Shown one piece after another: positions 1 to 10,500 of a stretch of 60,891 nt of DNA; the stretch's first letter is position 1; the number at the start of each line of letters is the position of its first letter. The position numbers and the translations under genes are program-made. The notes beneath the pieces are model-generated. The model worked only from the letters and a program-made list of their open reading frames with translations. It made no database searches and was not told where the DNA came from. The stretch spans positions 1 through 60,891 of the forward strand of contig JAUCBJ010006071.1 of NCBI GenBank assembly GCA_032718475.1, in the 5' to 3' direction. The DNA comes from Nemertoderma westbladi. Taxonomy: Eukaryota > Xenacoelomorpha > Nemertodermatida > Nemertodermatidae.

Positions 1-313
1 GAATTCGCATTCACTGGAGAATCATTTTTCTTAAATTTAAATCCAACTAAATGGATTTGTCTAATAATTTTTGAAAATTGTCTCACTTGTGGGTTCCAAG
101 TGGAATTCCATTCCTACTGTACACACAATCCCGCTCCTATGTGATACATAAGGGTCTACCCTGTAACCACATGTTCACATATAAAGACAATGGAATTCCA
201 CCGCTGTCTCTATCTACAGTGAAGAGGATTACAAATGCACATACAGTAATACAAAATACTAAATTACTAAAATACGGTAAGTCTATGTGGTGGCCAACAA
301 AGGTCCCACATCT
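1..313. other. Sequence beyond the BEL/Pao integrase stop; possible start of 3' LTR
   Basis: AT-rich and without a supportable gene. On the minus strand the sequence just past the integrase stop (about 305-285) reads GGACCTTTGTTGGCCACC. That could be a short purine stretch followed by a TGT-type LTR start, but the partner LTR is not visible, so this stays a guess. The short ORFs here are not supported. Confidence 0.3.
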
Positions 314-715
314 CTATTTACTAATATTGGGTGGAGATTTGTAGTCTCCTGTCTCGTTTCTAGTCTCCTCAAGGAGCACGAGACGTTGTACAGGTCTGTC
401 TACGGTATGACCGTCGATAGTCCTTACAGTAACTGTCCTTATTACACCAGATGTAGGGTGCGTGGTCAAAATGACTCCAGTCAGCCAAAACCGTCTTTTC
501 AGATTGGCTTCAGCCAATAAAACGTGGTCTCCTCGTCTCAAACATCGGGTATTAAGATACCAAGAGGTTCTGGTTGAAATAGAGGGCAAATAATATTTCT
601 GCCATATTTCCCAGAATTTATTTGCAAGCAATTGAGTGATTTTCCAAGCCTTGTTGCCGTATCCGTCGCTATTAACGGGTACCGAAATGGGCAACAATGT
701 CGTCGGCGCCTGCAT
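314..715 (-). pseudogene. BEL/Pao integrase C-terminal region (frame-shifted from the core)
   Basis: The 133-codon frame reads through the segment that follows the integrase core in BEL/Pao elements. It contains FWEIWQKYYLPS, then GDHVLLAEANLKRRFW, then VDRPVQRLVLLE near the stop. This pattern belongs to the beta-rich C-terminal domain found after BEL/Pao integrases (family knowledge). It overlaps the end of the core frame (538-1749) in a different frame. Similarity passes from one frame to the other around 700-730, so an indel has split the gene. It is a fragment of the retrotransposon, not a host gene. Confidence 0.75.
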
Positions 716-1749
716 AGCAGGTGCGCTGGTGTCAAGGCAAACTGTGCGTCGTTATTGTCTGGGATCAAAGCGATCGGTCTAGTGTTCAAAATCGCTTCGA
801 TTTCTATTAGTAACGTCGTCAGTTGGTCGTCTGTCAATATGTGTTGCGTCGGTATTACTTTAGCCATAGCTGTCTTGATTGAGCCAATCAGCCTTTCCCA
901 AACGCCGCCTCTCCACGGACTGTCTGGAGTATTAAAATTCCAAACAATTCGGTGAGGACGTAGTTCCTCGGAAATCTGGTTTTGGTCCAACTTTCTCAAA
1001 GCTCTGGTTATTTCGTTCCGTGCACCCACAAAGTTTGTCCCTTGGTCGCAGTAAATGGATTTGACCAATCCACGTCTAGCGATAAATCGCCGTAAGGCTA
1101 GGATAAAGGCATTGGTGGTCAAATCTGTCACACGCTCTATATGGACAGCTCTGCTGGCCATGCAAGTGAAGATCAATCCCCAACGTTTTACCTGTACCCT
1201 TCCGCGTTTCGCAATTATGGGTCCAAAACAGTCTATCCCTGTCTCAGTGAAAGGGGGTCTAAACGCCTGTAATCTCGCTATTGGTAGTTCACTCATTTCT
1301 TGGTGTCCTATCCTCACGTGCACCTTCTTACAAATCATACAGTTCCGTGTTACCAAACTCAGTGCCTTGCTAGGACTAATCAGTACAAACCTCGATCGTA
1401 AGTGTGATAGGCAGTGATGTCTACCCATGTGTTTGACTTGTACATGTGCGTCCAGTATCATAGCGCGCTGTAACTCATGGTGTTGCAGTAAGATGATAGG
1501 ATACCTAAAGTCTAGTGCAAAGTCAATGTTCTGGAGTCTGGACTTGTGACAAAGTAAGCCCCTGTAAATATTCGGACTCCAACTCAAAATCGGTGAAGAC
1601 TTGATCTGTTTACCTTGATTGATCGCTGTGAACTCTCGTGCGAAATATCGCAATTGATAATGTCTTATAGTATCAACTTCACAATGACCAACTTCCTCTA
1701 AGGTAAGTCTTCGAGGAAAGTCGCGTTTGCCTCTGGCATATTGTCTCAA
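538..1749 (-). pseudogene. BEL/Pao integrase core (zinc-binding and DDE domains)
   Basis: 403 codons. An N-terminal zinc-binding module is visible as HVQVKHMGRHH followed by CMIC at about residues 120-155. The catalytic triad is present: D in GIDCFGP, D in CDQGTNFVGA and E in PWRGGVWERLIGS. The region upstream of the first Met is also open and carries integrase-like sequence toward 1900, so the listed start is only the first ATG. Near 715 the frame runs into unrelated residues, while the true C-terminus continues in the overlapping frame. The family function is insertion of the element cDNA into host DNA. The catalytic core looks complete, but the gene is broken at both ends. Confidence 0.82.
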
Positions 1750-1919
1750 ACGTTTGAGCCATGCTAAATTGCGGCACGCGTCAGTCCATGATCTAGTTAG
1801 GTTTACTATCCTGTCAACGTAAGTGTTAGTGACGTCATCAGGTAAGGTATAGTCATAGTGTGAAGTGAATACTTGTCTGGACTTGGTAGGCCCACGGGCC
1901 TTCCGGTAGGTTTGTCTGA

Positions 1920-2996
1920 TTACCCAAGTATGTCAATCTCTACGGTCTTACCTTTACCGTCCGCTCCTAATGAGTCGACTGGCAGTAACGGTTTCAACTC
2001 TACAGTACCAGTGTGTTCCTGTGAGCTTGTAAGCTTCCTAACCTTAGTCACACGTTTAACTGTAGGTGGTAAGTCAAGTACCTTCTTTGAGCGGAGTGTG
2101 ATCGCTGTGGCCACACCTTTGTCATCCAAAGAAGTCAAATTCGGTAAGTTTCTAATAGTCCACTCCAATGGGTCTTCTACTGGAGTGTCTAGTAGACAGT
2201 CTGGTGAAGCGTCCGGTGAACAGTCTGGTGAGACGTCTGGTGAGACATAGCGCGGAACATCCGGCAAAATGTCCTGTCGTCGGTCCCAAAGAAAGTCTGG
2301 CGTAACTTCTGTCAGAAAGTCTGGTCCAAAGTCTGGTCTAAAGTCTGGTCGAAAGTCTGGTGGAAAGTCTGGTGAGACATCCTGTAGACATTCTGTTGAG
2401 AGTTCCATAAAACAATCTCGCGAGCAATCCGGAGAACAATCTGGTGTCGCTTCTGGTGAATAATCTGGCGAGTAATCTGGTGAACGATCCGGCGAAACGT
2501 CTGGTGAAATCTCCCGCGGAACATCCGGTGAAAGATTCGTACAAGCGTCTAGTCGAGAGTCTGGTGAGACGTCTGGCGTAATGTCAGGTCTGGCGTCCAG
2601 GTCATCAGATTTCATCCGTCCATGTTTCCTCTTGACCTTGGTGTTGGCTTTCGCTTTGGATTTGACAACCTTGTCGATTTTTATCTCGGCACCCTCTGGT
2701 ATGGTGTTGGTTGTCGCGTCGAATAATGGTGGCCATTCGTCTGATGGTCGCTGTAGGAAATTGGGTCCTCTAAACCAAAAGGATTTATTGTCCGGTTTAC
2801 AAAAGTCAAGCGGTTGCATCCCCCGTGACACGATGTCAGCTGGGTTCAGCTTCCCTGGACAGTGACGCCAATCTTGTTTGAGCGACCGGTGTAATATTTC
2901 AGCCCGTCTGTTGGCTACGAAAGTCTTGAACTCAAATGCTTCATTGTTTATGTACCAAAGTACCAACGTCGCATCCGTCCAATATGTGACCTTCAA
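1920..2996 (-). pseudogene. BEL/Pao RNase H C-terminus plus SPD-repeat linker
   Basis: The first ~75 residues hold the end of the Pao RNase H region: YWTDATLVLWYINNE, then WRHCPGKLNPADIVSRG. After a short conserved stretch, roughly residues 135-275 are a low-complexity run of four-residue units S-P-D-x (x is mainly V, C, F, Y, R), encoded by a 12-bp minisatellite. The last ~80 residues return to ordinary sequence leading toward the integrase frame, which is entered after a frame break near 1900. The repeat sits in the linker between RNase H and integrase, where BEL/Pao elements normally have a short spacer. The repeat length and the lack of internal stops are unusual for an otherwise damaged copy. 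Confidence 0.75.
2190..2580 (-). repeat. 12-bp coding minisatellite (S-P-D-x units)
   Basis: On the plus strand the unit is close to GTCTGGTGAGAC, repeated about 30 times with point differences. On the minus strand it encodes tetrapeptides S-P-D-x. Because the unit is a multiple of three, copy number changes keep the frame. It lies inside the retrotransposon ORF between RNase H and integrase. Confidence 0.85.
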
Positions 2997-3019
2997 GTAA
3001 GCCTCCAGCTCGCGTTGAA

Positions 3020-3607
3020 CTAGACTGACAATATCGGTGGATATCGTCCCGCCTTCAGCTCTCCACGAGGTACAGTCATATACTTCAACAGCATTGTTCT
3101 AGCCCTAGAAGTAACGAGAGACACATCGTAGCTGTCCGATGTCACTTGTCGTCTAAGGTATAAAGTAACCCCCAATCCATCCTTGCTAGCGTCACTAAAG
3201 CTGTGAAGCTCTAAATCGGCAGGAAAGGTGGTCTGCAAAGGAAAGTATACCCTTGGTATGGTATAGTCTTGTAGGATCGTCAGTTGGGCTTCCCAGTCCC
3301 TCCATTGCTCAGCTAACTTTTCTGGGATGGGGTCGTCCCATTCCAGTCTGGCTTGCCAAATGCTGCGGAGTATGATCCTAGCATGTAGGATCACTGGACT
3401 AATGAAACACAATGGGTCATACAATCGACTCATGGTCGATAAGCAAGTCCTCTTAGTGAGAGGTCTAGTCTGGTCGTTGGACCTTACACGTACCCTAAAA
3501 TTGTCGGTGTTAGGGTCCCAACTAAGTCCTAATACTTTGGTCGTCGGCAGAGGTTCTAAGTCTAAGTCCAAGTCACATCCGCTCGCTTTCGTCCTTCTGG
3601 GCTCCTC
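3020..3607 (-). pseudogene. BEL/Pao RT C-terminus and RNase H N-terminal part
   Basis: The frame is open from a stop at 3608-3610. Recognisable sequence starts near 3574 with DLDLEPLPTTKVLGLSWD, the usual link between RT and RNase H in this family. Then come CLSTMSRLYDPL, the connection region, and the RNase H start FSDASKDGLGVTLYLRRQ with its first acidic residue. The end (VPRGELKAG) shifts to the next frame near 3000-3020. There is no true ATG start: the upstream part of RT lies beyond the ~1.2 kb interruption. It is one piece of the polyprotein. Confidence 0.78.
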
Positions 3608-4796
3608 TCAGAGGCGCACCCATGAGGTGGACGTGTTTCCACCACCCTGGGGGCCAGACCGACTGATATTTCTATCGGTCGTACGACCATACCGGGCCGC
3701 AGGGTGGCTCGATGCTTCCCGGGTTCTGTTTTCGGTCCCCCGATCAGACCAGCACAGCTCGTCGCGCGTGTAGCCAGATGGGCGGCTAATGTCAACTTAC
3801 TGTGGCCTGACTGTACATTGAGCCAACTCAAAAGTATAACAAAGAGTCAACTGGCAGGTGGACCAGTCAATAGCGATCGAGCACCAAGGTCGCCCTTGGG
3901 CCTAACCGACGGTCTTGTCCCACGTGGGCTTGCGCTACCCAACATTGGAATTTTGACTCGTTTTCACCTGCCTCGCCGGCAGTATTGAGGGGAAGTAAGT
4001 TCCGCAAACAATACTGACTAGCTCGAAAGCTAGAAACAAGTAACCACTTACCAGTCACTGTACACGTGTACTCAACAGATGTTCACAAAATCAAGTACAC
4101 AAAAGGTAAACACAAATCGAACACATACCATGCACACACAGAGAACATAATCGGGAAAGACAAAATCGGGGTCAAAATCGAGAAAGACAAAATCGGAGGG
4201 GACAAAATTGTATCGACCAACCACCAAGTCGAGAGTACCTTATTTTACCGACAGGGTAAAATAACTTTGTGTGCACAAAGTATGCTGGGGCGCAGTAGAG
4301 ATATGGTCCTACTAATACCAGCGGCGTCTGGACCAACTGGCAAGGGTTCCCATACTCACTCGCAGTGGCCACACATACAATCACGTGTACTCACGTACCC
4401 ACAGCAACGGAAAGCTCAAAGACCCGAACAAATCCCAAAGACCAATCAGCTGAACATGGAGACAATAACATATAGTATCAAAAAAACGGAACAGCTGATG
4501 GCCAAAAGAACCCATCCAAGCCCCAAGCAAACTGCCACTGATCGCCCACATACAAAACATAGTTCACGCCACATGAACCACAAATCATGCCATGCCACCA
4601 CCCCTACTGTGTACAGGACTGGCAGTACGGCAACAGGCCGACTAGACGGTACCACGGCACCATGTCGATCCATGGTTCGCTAGACACGAGGGCCTTAAGT
4701 ATCTCCCTTGCACTTACCCGACAATTTAACGTGCCCCCAGACCCTCACAAGTCCGCCGCCGCCTGTTGATCGCACCCCTATAGAGACCTCACCTCT
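3608..4796. other. About 1.2 kb of foreign sequence interrupting BEL/Pao RT
   Basis: RT similarity stops at about 4800 (minus-strand reading) and resumes near 3575, so this stretch was inserted into RT or is intron-like. No terminal inverted repeats, poly(A) or known domain are visible. The part at 4150-4210 is rich in repeats of ACAAAATCG-type words. ORFs of 205, 94 and 75 codons here look like chance. On the minus strand a donor-like GAG|GTGAGG occurs at about 4791, but only after an in-frame stop, so an intron is not supported. Confidence 0.5.
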
Positions 4797-5102
4797 TTAG
4801 GTACGATCCATCGGGTCAAATAAGTTCACTAGTTCGGTTTCATTGGAAGCGAACTTCGTAAGGCGGAATCCGCCCTCAGCGAGACAATCCTGGAGTTGGT
4901 GTGCTATGGTTGTAGCGCGCTCCAATAGCATCATATAATAGCAATAGCAATCTCCAATAGCAATATCATCCACATAGAAATCTCGTTCCACTGTCCGAAC
5001 TACTTCTGGGTCAAATTGGTCTCGTCTGTCCAATGCGGTCTGCTTTAAGGCATACATGGTGCAGTTGGGGCTGTCCCTGGCTCCGAAAACTCTTACCTGC
5101 AT
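4797..5102 (-). pseudogene. BEL/Pao RT fragment with YVDD active site
   Basis: About 100 codons with the RT catalytic motif FYVDD followed by the family pattern LAEGGFRLTKFASNETEL. Between the two, the residues DCYCYYMM are encoded by a small run of ATAGCAATAGCAAT-like repeats (4925-4980), a local micro-expansion just after the active site. The frame differs from the upstream RT piece (5145-5993), so an indel lies near 5120. It ends at a stop at the edge of the foreign segment. This copy is unlikely to be active. Confidence 0.78.
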
Positions 5103-5144
5103 TTGGTAAGTTTCTGGCGGAAGTTCTAAGTTTCCGTCCCGATA

Positions 5145-5993
5145 TCAAAGAAACCTCAAGCTGTCCCTGTCCCGCTCCAAAGCCTTAACCTGGTGAAACA
5201 TGGCCTCTACGTCACAGGTGAAAGCCACTTTGCGTTGTCTAAAACGCATTAGGACTCCCATGAGGTAATTGTTCATATTCGGCCCGTCCATCAATTCGCT
5301 GTTCATAGACATCCCTTGGTAAAGTGCGGCGCAGTCGTTGACTACACGCACCTTGCCAGGTTTGTCCGGGTGTCGAACAAAATGATGTGGCAGGTAATAT
5401 GTCTGATCTGTGGTTACCTCGGGATTTAACATCCTAATGGCATATCCCTTTTGGAGATACGTCTGAAGTTGCGCATTGTATTGCATATGGGCCGTCTCGT
5501 CTCGCAACAATCGCTGCCTTATTGATTTGAGTCGCCTCAAAGCAAGCGGGTAATTGTTAACGAGCTTAGGTTGTCCATTGCGCCACAACATGCCAACCTC
5601 ATAGTGGCCATTCGCGGTCTGGCGAATGGTATCTCTCATAATATTTAATGACCGTTTTTCCTGTTCTGACATAGCGGTCTCGTAACTACCGGGTTCTGCT
5701 GAATCCTGTTCCAACCATTGAATGGTCCGTTCAGTCAGCAGTCGGTCTAGCGCTGCTTGCACTGCGCCATGGTCCTCGTCCACGTCTTCGTCCGCTGCGG
5801 TGGCTAGTGTCAATGCGTCTGGTAGGCTCGCAAGCCTTCCGGTGTCACTAGTCGGCGTCGAATCGTTGTGCGGCGGTTTGACAACTTCTTGATCTATCGG
5901 TAGGCTCGCAAGCCTTCCAAAATCAACGACCGGTGTCGAAGCCCTTTGGATTGATGACCTTTGGATTTTTCGGTAGGCTCGCAAGCCTTCCAA
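5145..5993 (-). pseudogene. BEL/Pao RT N-terminal half
   Basis: 282 codons. The conserved RT start is clear from about residue 135, for example GHYEVGMLWRNGQPKLVNNY, then YLPHHFVRHPDKPGKVRVV and motif A FTCDVEAMFHQVK with the first catalytic Asp. The preceding ~100 residues are a variable linker containing two copies of G-R-L-A-S-L-P. A third copy lies just upstream in the protease frame. The piece overlaps the protease frame by ~70 bp and ends just before the YVDD piece because of a frame break. Confidence 0.8.
5820..5992 (-). repeat. Three copies of a G-R-L-A-S-L-P-coding repeat with internal hairpin
   Basis: The plus-strand sequence GGTAGGCTCGCAAGCCTTCC occurs near 5821, 5901 and 5972 with almost no change, spaced 70-80 bp, within otherwise diverged linker sequence. 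Each copy contains the inverted pair GGCT...AGCC. All three encode G-R-L-A-S-L-P, although the last lies in a different frame from the other two. Confidence 0.7.
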
Positions 5994-7047
5994 AATCCTC
6001 GTTCATCGAGTCATCCACAGCAACAACCCTTTGGTCTTCGGTAGTCAATACAACCTGGTTTACTGCATGTAGTTGTAAGTCAGAGGTCTGTGTGGTCGTG
6101 TCCAGATCAGTTACGTCAGTATCGGTGGCGTCTGCGTTAGCGACGCAAGTCTGTCGTAGTGCCGTCCGTACAATTGGACCACAGGAGTGTGAAGGAGAGT
6201 TATCTATCGTAGTAGTCAATAAACTACATGTACTCAAAACGTCGTCCTCCTGGTCACTTACCTCTAGTGAACGTATTGGTGCTCTAGTATACCAACCTAT
6301 GGGAGTTCTACATGCGTAGGGGTTGCCCGCTGTAATAACAGATGGGCGTGTCTCCCATACCTGATGTAAGTTAAACTGGTCTGTCCCAATTAACATCGCA
6401 ATGGAACGATAATTAACAGGACATTCCGGTATTCCAAGGTGTCGGAAATACTTACGATCTTCCGGTGATTGCTCTGGCACAGGGCCGAGCAAGTTACTAA
6501 AGTCCTTCGTAGCTGCAAAGGTTAAATTTCTTACCGGAAGTAATGAGCGCTCCTCCTTGCTGTGTTCCGCTTTGGAAAGAAGAGTGTCTAAGGTTAGTTT
6601 TACTCTTGTCACAGGGATCGCTCTCTTACCAAGCATGCTGCTTACAGTATACTGAGCAGTCTTACCTTGACTCATGTCCATAACCACGTCAGCTACTTGT
6701 TCGTCGACATAGCTATGTGATGACGCAGAGTCTAAGATAGCGTATATACGCTTGCTCCCTCGGGTTCCGGTAATCTTTATAGGAATCACGCTAAACCCTT
6801 TCAATTGGTTCTGTGTGAGGAGCGTTATCGAAGCCTGCATGCACGTAGAAAGTGTCGTCTTCCTCCTCGTCCTCGTCCGATGATCCTGACTGATCCATAC
6901 AGTCTGTATAAAAGGTACGGATCTCGCACGGCGCACGCTCCTTGTAAAGCGCGTCGCATCTAGCCGCTTTATCTGGATGCTCTCGTCGAAAGCGTCTAGT
7001 CGGAGTATGACTGGTTGTGTGAAGCAACGCGTCATGGTTACGTCCAC
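5923..7047 (-). pseudogene. BEL/Pao aspartic protease region
   Basis: 374 codons. From about residue 75 the sequence matches the retropepsin-like domain of BEL/Pao elements: IYAILDSASSHSYVDE, with D-S-A in place of the usual D-S/T-G, and later LIGTDQFNLHQVWE. The stretch before the protease overlaps the end of gag in another frame (6791-7047), and the open frame there may be fortuitous. The C-terminal part (about residues 265-374) is low-conservation linker. The family role is polyprotein cleavage. The D-S-A variant and the surrounding frame breaks make activity doubtful. Confidence 0.75.
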
Positions 7048-7987
7048 ACAGAGAACATGTATTGTCGCTCGGGCAATCCTTCTGGACGTGTCCTGGCTTC
7101 ATACATCTCCAACAGGAATCTAGAGATCGGATTTGGAGTCTCCTCTCCTCGATCCCTAACTCTTTAAAAGCGCGACATCCACGTAGTTTATGTCCGCTGT
7201 GGTTTCTGCCGTTCCGCTCGCAGTATGAGCATCCCACAAAGTCCGCCGGCAACTGTTGTCGTGGCTGCGTGGTGCCGACAGGCGTCAGAACTTTAGAAGT
7301 CTCAGTAGGGGTGGCGTAGGTAACGGCTTTTGCGTTCGTCGGAAATGGTTTTGTCCGAGTCGGTGCAGAAATAGCTATCCCTTCTGCCGCGATATGATGA
7401 TCGGTATAATTTGATCGAGTCTTGATAACGGCCTCCCGCGAAATCAGTTGATAGACGTCGGTGAGTTTTAATAGCCCGCCGGCCTCTTCACGCTGGTACT
7501 CGATGCGTCGCCATTCTCGTCGAAGTCGATGATGAAGTCGACTGATTATCCTGATGAGAACCGTCGGTGTGTTAGCGTACTCGAGTTGTCCAATGGACTG
7601 TAAAGTCCCTATAGCGTTTTTTATTTCGTCCGCGAGTCGTAGAAGATCGATCGGTTTCGAAATGCTGCCTCCTTTACAGAGGTCTTCGATAATGGATTTG
7701 GCCATGGCGACGTTACCGCCGTAAATCGAATACAAACGGTCGTACGCCAACTCAAAGGCATCGGGAACACCAATAAAGGTTTCCGCTAATCGTTTTGGCT
7801 CACCAGACAGGACTAGGAGCAAGTAATTAAACTTCTCCGTTGAGGTGAAAGCACACTTAGCGATCTGGGACTCTACATAGTCTACCAGTGTGCGCCAGTG
7901 TTTCGCGTTGCCAGAGAACTTCGGCGGTTGCTGTGCTGGTAATCCGTGTCTAGCCGCGAATTTTGCAATCTCGCTAACCAAATCCAA
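6791..7987 (-). pseudogene. BEL/Pao gag with zinc knuckle
   Basis: 398 codons. The N-terminal part contains PPKFSGNAKHWRTLVDYVES, the gag signature of BEL/Pao elements, followed by a helical capsid-like region. Cysteine clusters follow at about residues 255-320: CSYCERNGRNHSGHKLRGC and the CCHC knuckle CWRCMKPGHVQKDC. The C-terminus is acidic (DEDEEEDD). The family function is nucleic-acid packaging. This is the longest undamaged frame of the element. More gag-like sequence lies upstream in other frames. Confidence 0.82.
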
Positions 7988-8128
7988 CTGTCCGCGTCCC
8001 TGTTCGGTGGCGTCGTCCAGTCGTTCCCTTCCGCGTGTTGTTCGTTGGTAGGAATTATTAACGGGATCTTCTTCTCGATGGGTCGGAGTCTGTCTAGTCT
8101 CCTATTCTCACCTTGGTGGTCGATGTCA

Positions 8129-8847
8129 TCAAGGTTGTTCTAACTCCACGCTGGTTCGTGATCGATCCGACGGTTGCGCTTCAAGTCGTTCTTCGAGTTG
8201 AGCTAGTCGGTCCATCATCCCATCCAGGCAGTAGAGTTCTTCTTCCTCTTCGGGTTGTAACAACGCGTCCGAAACTGACTCACCTAGCAGTTGGTCTAAC
8301 TGCTCCTGTTGAGCCAATCTTATCACCGACTTAAACTGGATAAGGCTTTCTCTCGCACTTACCAACTTATCTATTATCTTTACTTGAGTAAAGTTGTCGC
8401 CACGCAACTCTGCAAGTTCGTGTAAACCTTTAAGTTATCTACGGAGGTATGTACCCTACTTTCTATCCTTACCTGTAAGGTGTAGAACTCGTATCTCGAC
8501 ATCGGGGCGGTTAATTCTCGTAAAACGCGAAAACCTTCTCCGAGGTTCCGAGTAATCTGGGCCATGTGTCCTCCTATACTCCTAATAATGTTCCCCTGGT
8601 TTCCAGTCGAACTTACCAAGTCCGGTTCCCGCGATCTGGTCTGCGGGACGGCAAGGAAATCTTCGATTCTGCCGTCGCCACGCGTTGCGGCTTCCGGTAA
8701 TTCCGTTCGGGGTACTGGCGACGCACGCGGTGTGACATCGGTAGAATCTCGGGTTCTCCTTCTCGGTTCGTCTACTGTCGATCTGTCCGGGTCGCACGAG
8801 TCATAGTCGGTAGGTGGGTATCGAGTCGAATGGGGTGTGTCACTCAT
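8129..8847 (-). pseudogene. N-terminal gag region of the BEL/Pao element, split in two frames
   Basis: Two overlapping frames, 8380-8847 (155 codons) and 8129-8407 (92 codons), are separated by one frame break near 8390. The first begins with an Arg/Ser/Asp-rich segment. The second has a Glu-rich helix (PEEEEELYCLDGMMDRLAQ) that looks like a coiled coil. Position and orientation directly upstream of the gag core suggest the gag N-terminus, but no domain is recognised, so this rests on context. Confidence 0.5.
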
Positions 8848-8904
8848 GTCTTATTATATACGTCAAGTACAGGTAATAAAATGTCAAAGTATCTGAATGT
8901 TGAA

Positions 8905-9081
8905 ATGTCAAACTTACCTTGGTATATATATAGCATATATATACCCTAACCGGTACAAATAAATCAACAAAGTCAGAATGTCGAAATGTCAAAATGTCGA
9001 AATGTCCAAATGTCAAACTTACCTTGATATATATATATATCATATATATACCCTAACCGGTACAAATAAAACTAACAAAGT
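8905..9081. repeat. Two-copy tandem block with TA-rich core
   Basis: Two ~100-bp copies share GTCAAACTTACCTTG, a TATATA run, and CCCTAACCGGTACAAATAAA. Between them is a string of short repeats of the type AAATGTCAAAATGTCGAAA (8975-9015). It lies directly upstream of gag on the minus strand. Confidence 0.75.
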
Positions 9082-10375
9082 ATATAATAAAATAAGTAAT
9101 AATCTAGCCTACCGGCTAAATTTGTACGAATACGTGAGATAACGGTATACGCTACCAAAATGTAGATCAACAAGTACAAATAATAGGCAAAACAGCAACG
9201 TCTAACGGGAAAATAAGTACCAACAACACTACTAATAGACAGTGAAACCCACAAATTTTGAGTACTACTGTGCTTTCTTAAGTTTGAACGACACGAGTCG
9301 TAAAACTTACGCTCCTTTGATCTTCCAGTCGTGCAAATTCCCAAATACAAACCGGACGTGGGTCGTTCCGTTTTTCGGCGGCGCGGACGAATTTTTTGTC
9401 TCCCAAACTTTGCGAAAAGCGGTCTAATCCTCGAAGCGGTCCAGAAATGAGTCCTTGAGTCCTGAAAAGTCGAAGGTGAGAGTTTTACTTCTACGAAAAA
9501 TCTTCCTAGGTAACGATACAACTTGGTCTTTAAACCCTATGTACCTTTTCAAGTACCGAAAATAACACCGCACACACAAGGCGTAAAACAAAATGCTACA
9601 AACTAACTATTAGCTAGTCAAATATTAAATACAAAAGTACTAGCTACCCTAAAGCCTACTGAAGCAGGGGACGTTCTACAAATTACTAAATTTTACTAAC
9701 CTTAAATTTTTAAATATCTCCTACTTACAATAGCTAACAGTATGTGAGAGACCTCACTGTTGGGATATATTTCCTACTTTCATAAGAATAAATATACCTC
9801 ACTGTTGTAAGGCATATTTTACTATATCTTACTACGTAAACTTATGGGATATATTTACCGTTTGCAAATCGCAACTTGCAAATTTAGTAATAAATATACC
9901 TCACTGTTGTGTCCTCTACGGTAGGGACTACCCTACAGCCTACAAATCTACTAATACGAAGCTATAGAATATCTCTATCCGTAAAGTCCAGTAGTATACT
10001 GCTTACCAGATCCTAGTAACGATGTATCTTACTGTAAGACTCTAGTAATGAAACGGGCTCGTACAGTATCTGACAACAAATCCCAGTCCAGGATATCTAA
10101 ACAAACAGATACAATACACAAACTACTACTGGCGAGGAGCAGAGCCTGGTGTCTATTCTATGTACGTGGGCGGGTCTAATGCCTACGTACTAGACAAAAG
10201 GATACCTGTCCTCTAACCGGTATGGCAGATATACAGTTACAGTAACAGACCAAACTCACGGGAAAACAATCCCCGCGCAGCGAATACTAACTATCGCTGA
10301 CAGTCCTAAATACAGTAACTTGCCGCGGTGTGATTTATATGGTTTATATACGAGCTAGGTGGGTTAGGGACCTAG

Positions 10376-10500
10376 CGTAACAATACTGATCTCCCTGTCT
10401 GAATCAGCCTAAAAGAGGTCGTGCCTAAATGTAACAATAACTGATCCCCCTGTACGAAATCAGTCTAAAAGGGTCGGGCCTAATGTAACGATACTGCTGC
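10376..10500. repeat. About 56-bp tandem repeat, two copies plus a partial
   Basis: Copies begin GTAACAATACTGAT (about 10377) and GTAACAATAACTGAT (about 10430), and both continue with a CCCTGT...AATCAG...CTAAAAG pattern. A third copy starts GTAACGATACTG at about 10486 and stops early. Confidence 0.65.

Larger units (their letters stand above)
314..8850 (-). mobile_element. Degenerate BEL/Pao-type LTR retrotransposon (internal region)
   Basis: Read on the minus strand, the domain order is gag with zinc knuckle, aspartic protease, RT with YVDD, RNase H, and HHCC/DDE integrase with a C-terminal extension. This is the BEL/Pao order (established knowledge). The reading frame breaks at least six times (near 8390, 8130-7990, 5950, 5120, 3000-3020, 1900 and 715), and about 1.2 kb of unrelated sequence interrupts RT, so the copy looks dead. 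No pair of long terminal repeats could be found by eye: the sequence left of the integrase stop (1-313) has no visible match in 8850-12180. The left LTR may be cut off by the window edge. I describe the fragments separately and do not rejoin them. Confidence 0.85.

Noticed and set aside
1873-2463. Plus-strand Ser/Gly-rich ORFs
   Set aside because: Shadow of the 12-bp coding minisatellite of the BEL/Pao polyprotein on the other strand.
4066-4683. 205-codon plus-strand ORF in the RT insert
   Set aside because: Lys/Thr/His-rich composition without a recognisable motif. It coincides with short repeats and overlaps opposite-strand ORFs of similar length.
4785-4800. Intron donor explaining the RT interruption
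   Set aside because: GAG|GTGAGG follows an in-frame stop and no matching acceptor restores the frame. BEL/Pao RT is normally intronless.
9072-9521. 149-codon minus-strand ORF upstream of gag
   Set aside because: No recognisable domain, atypical composition, and it lies in the presumed leader region.
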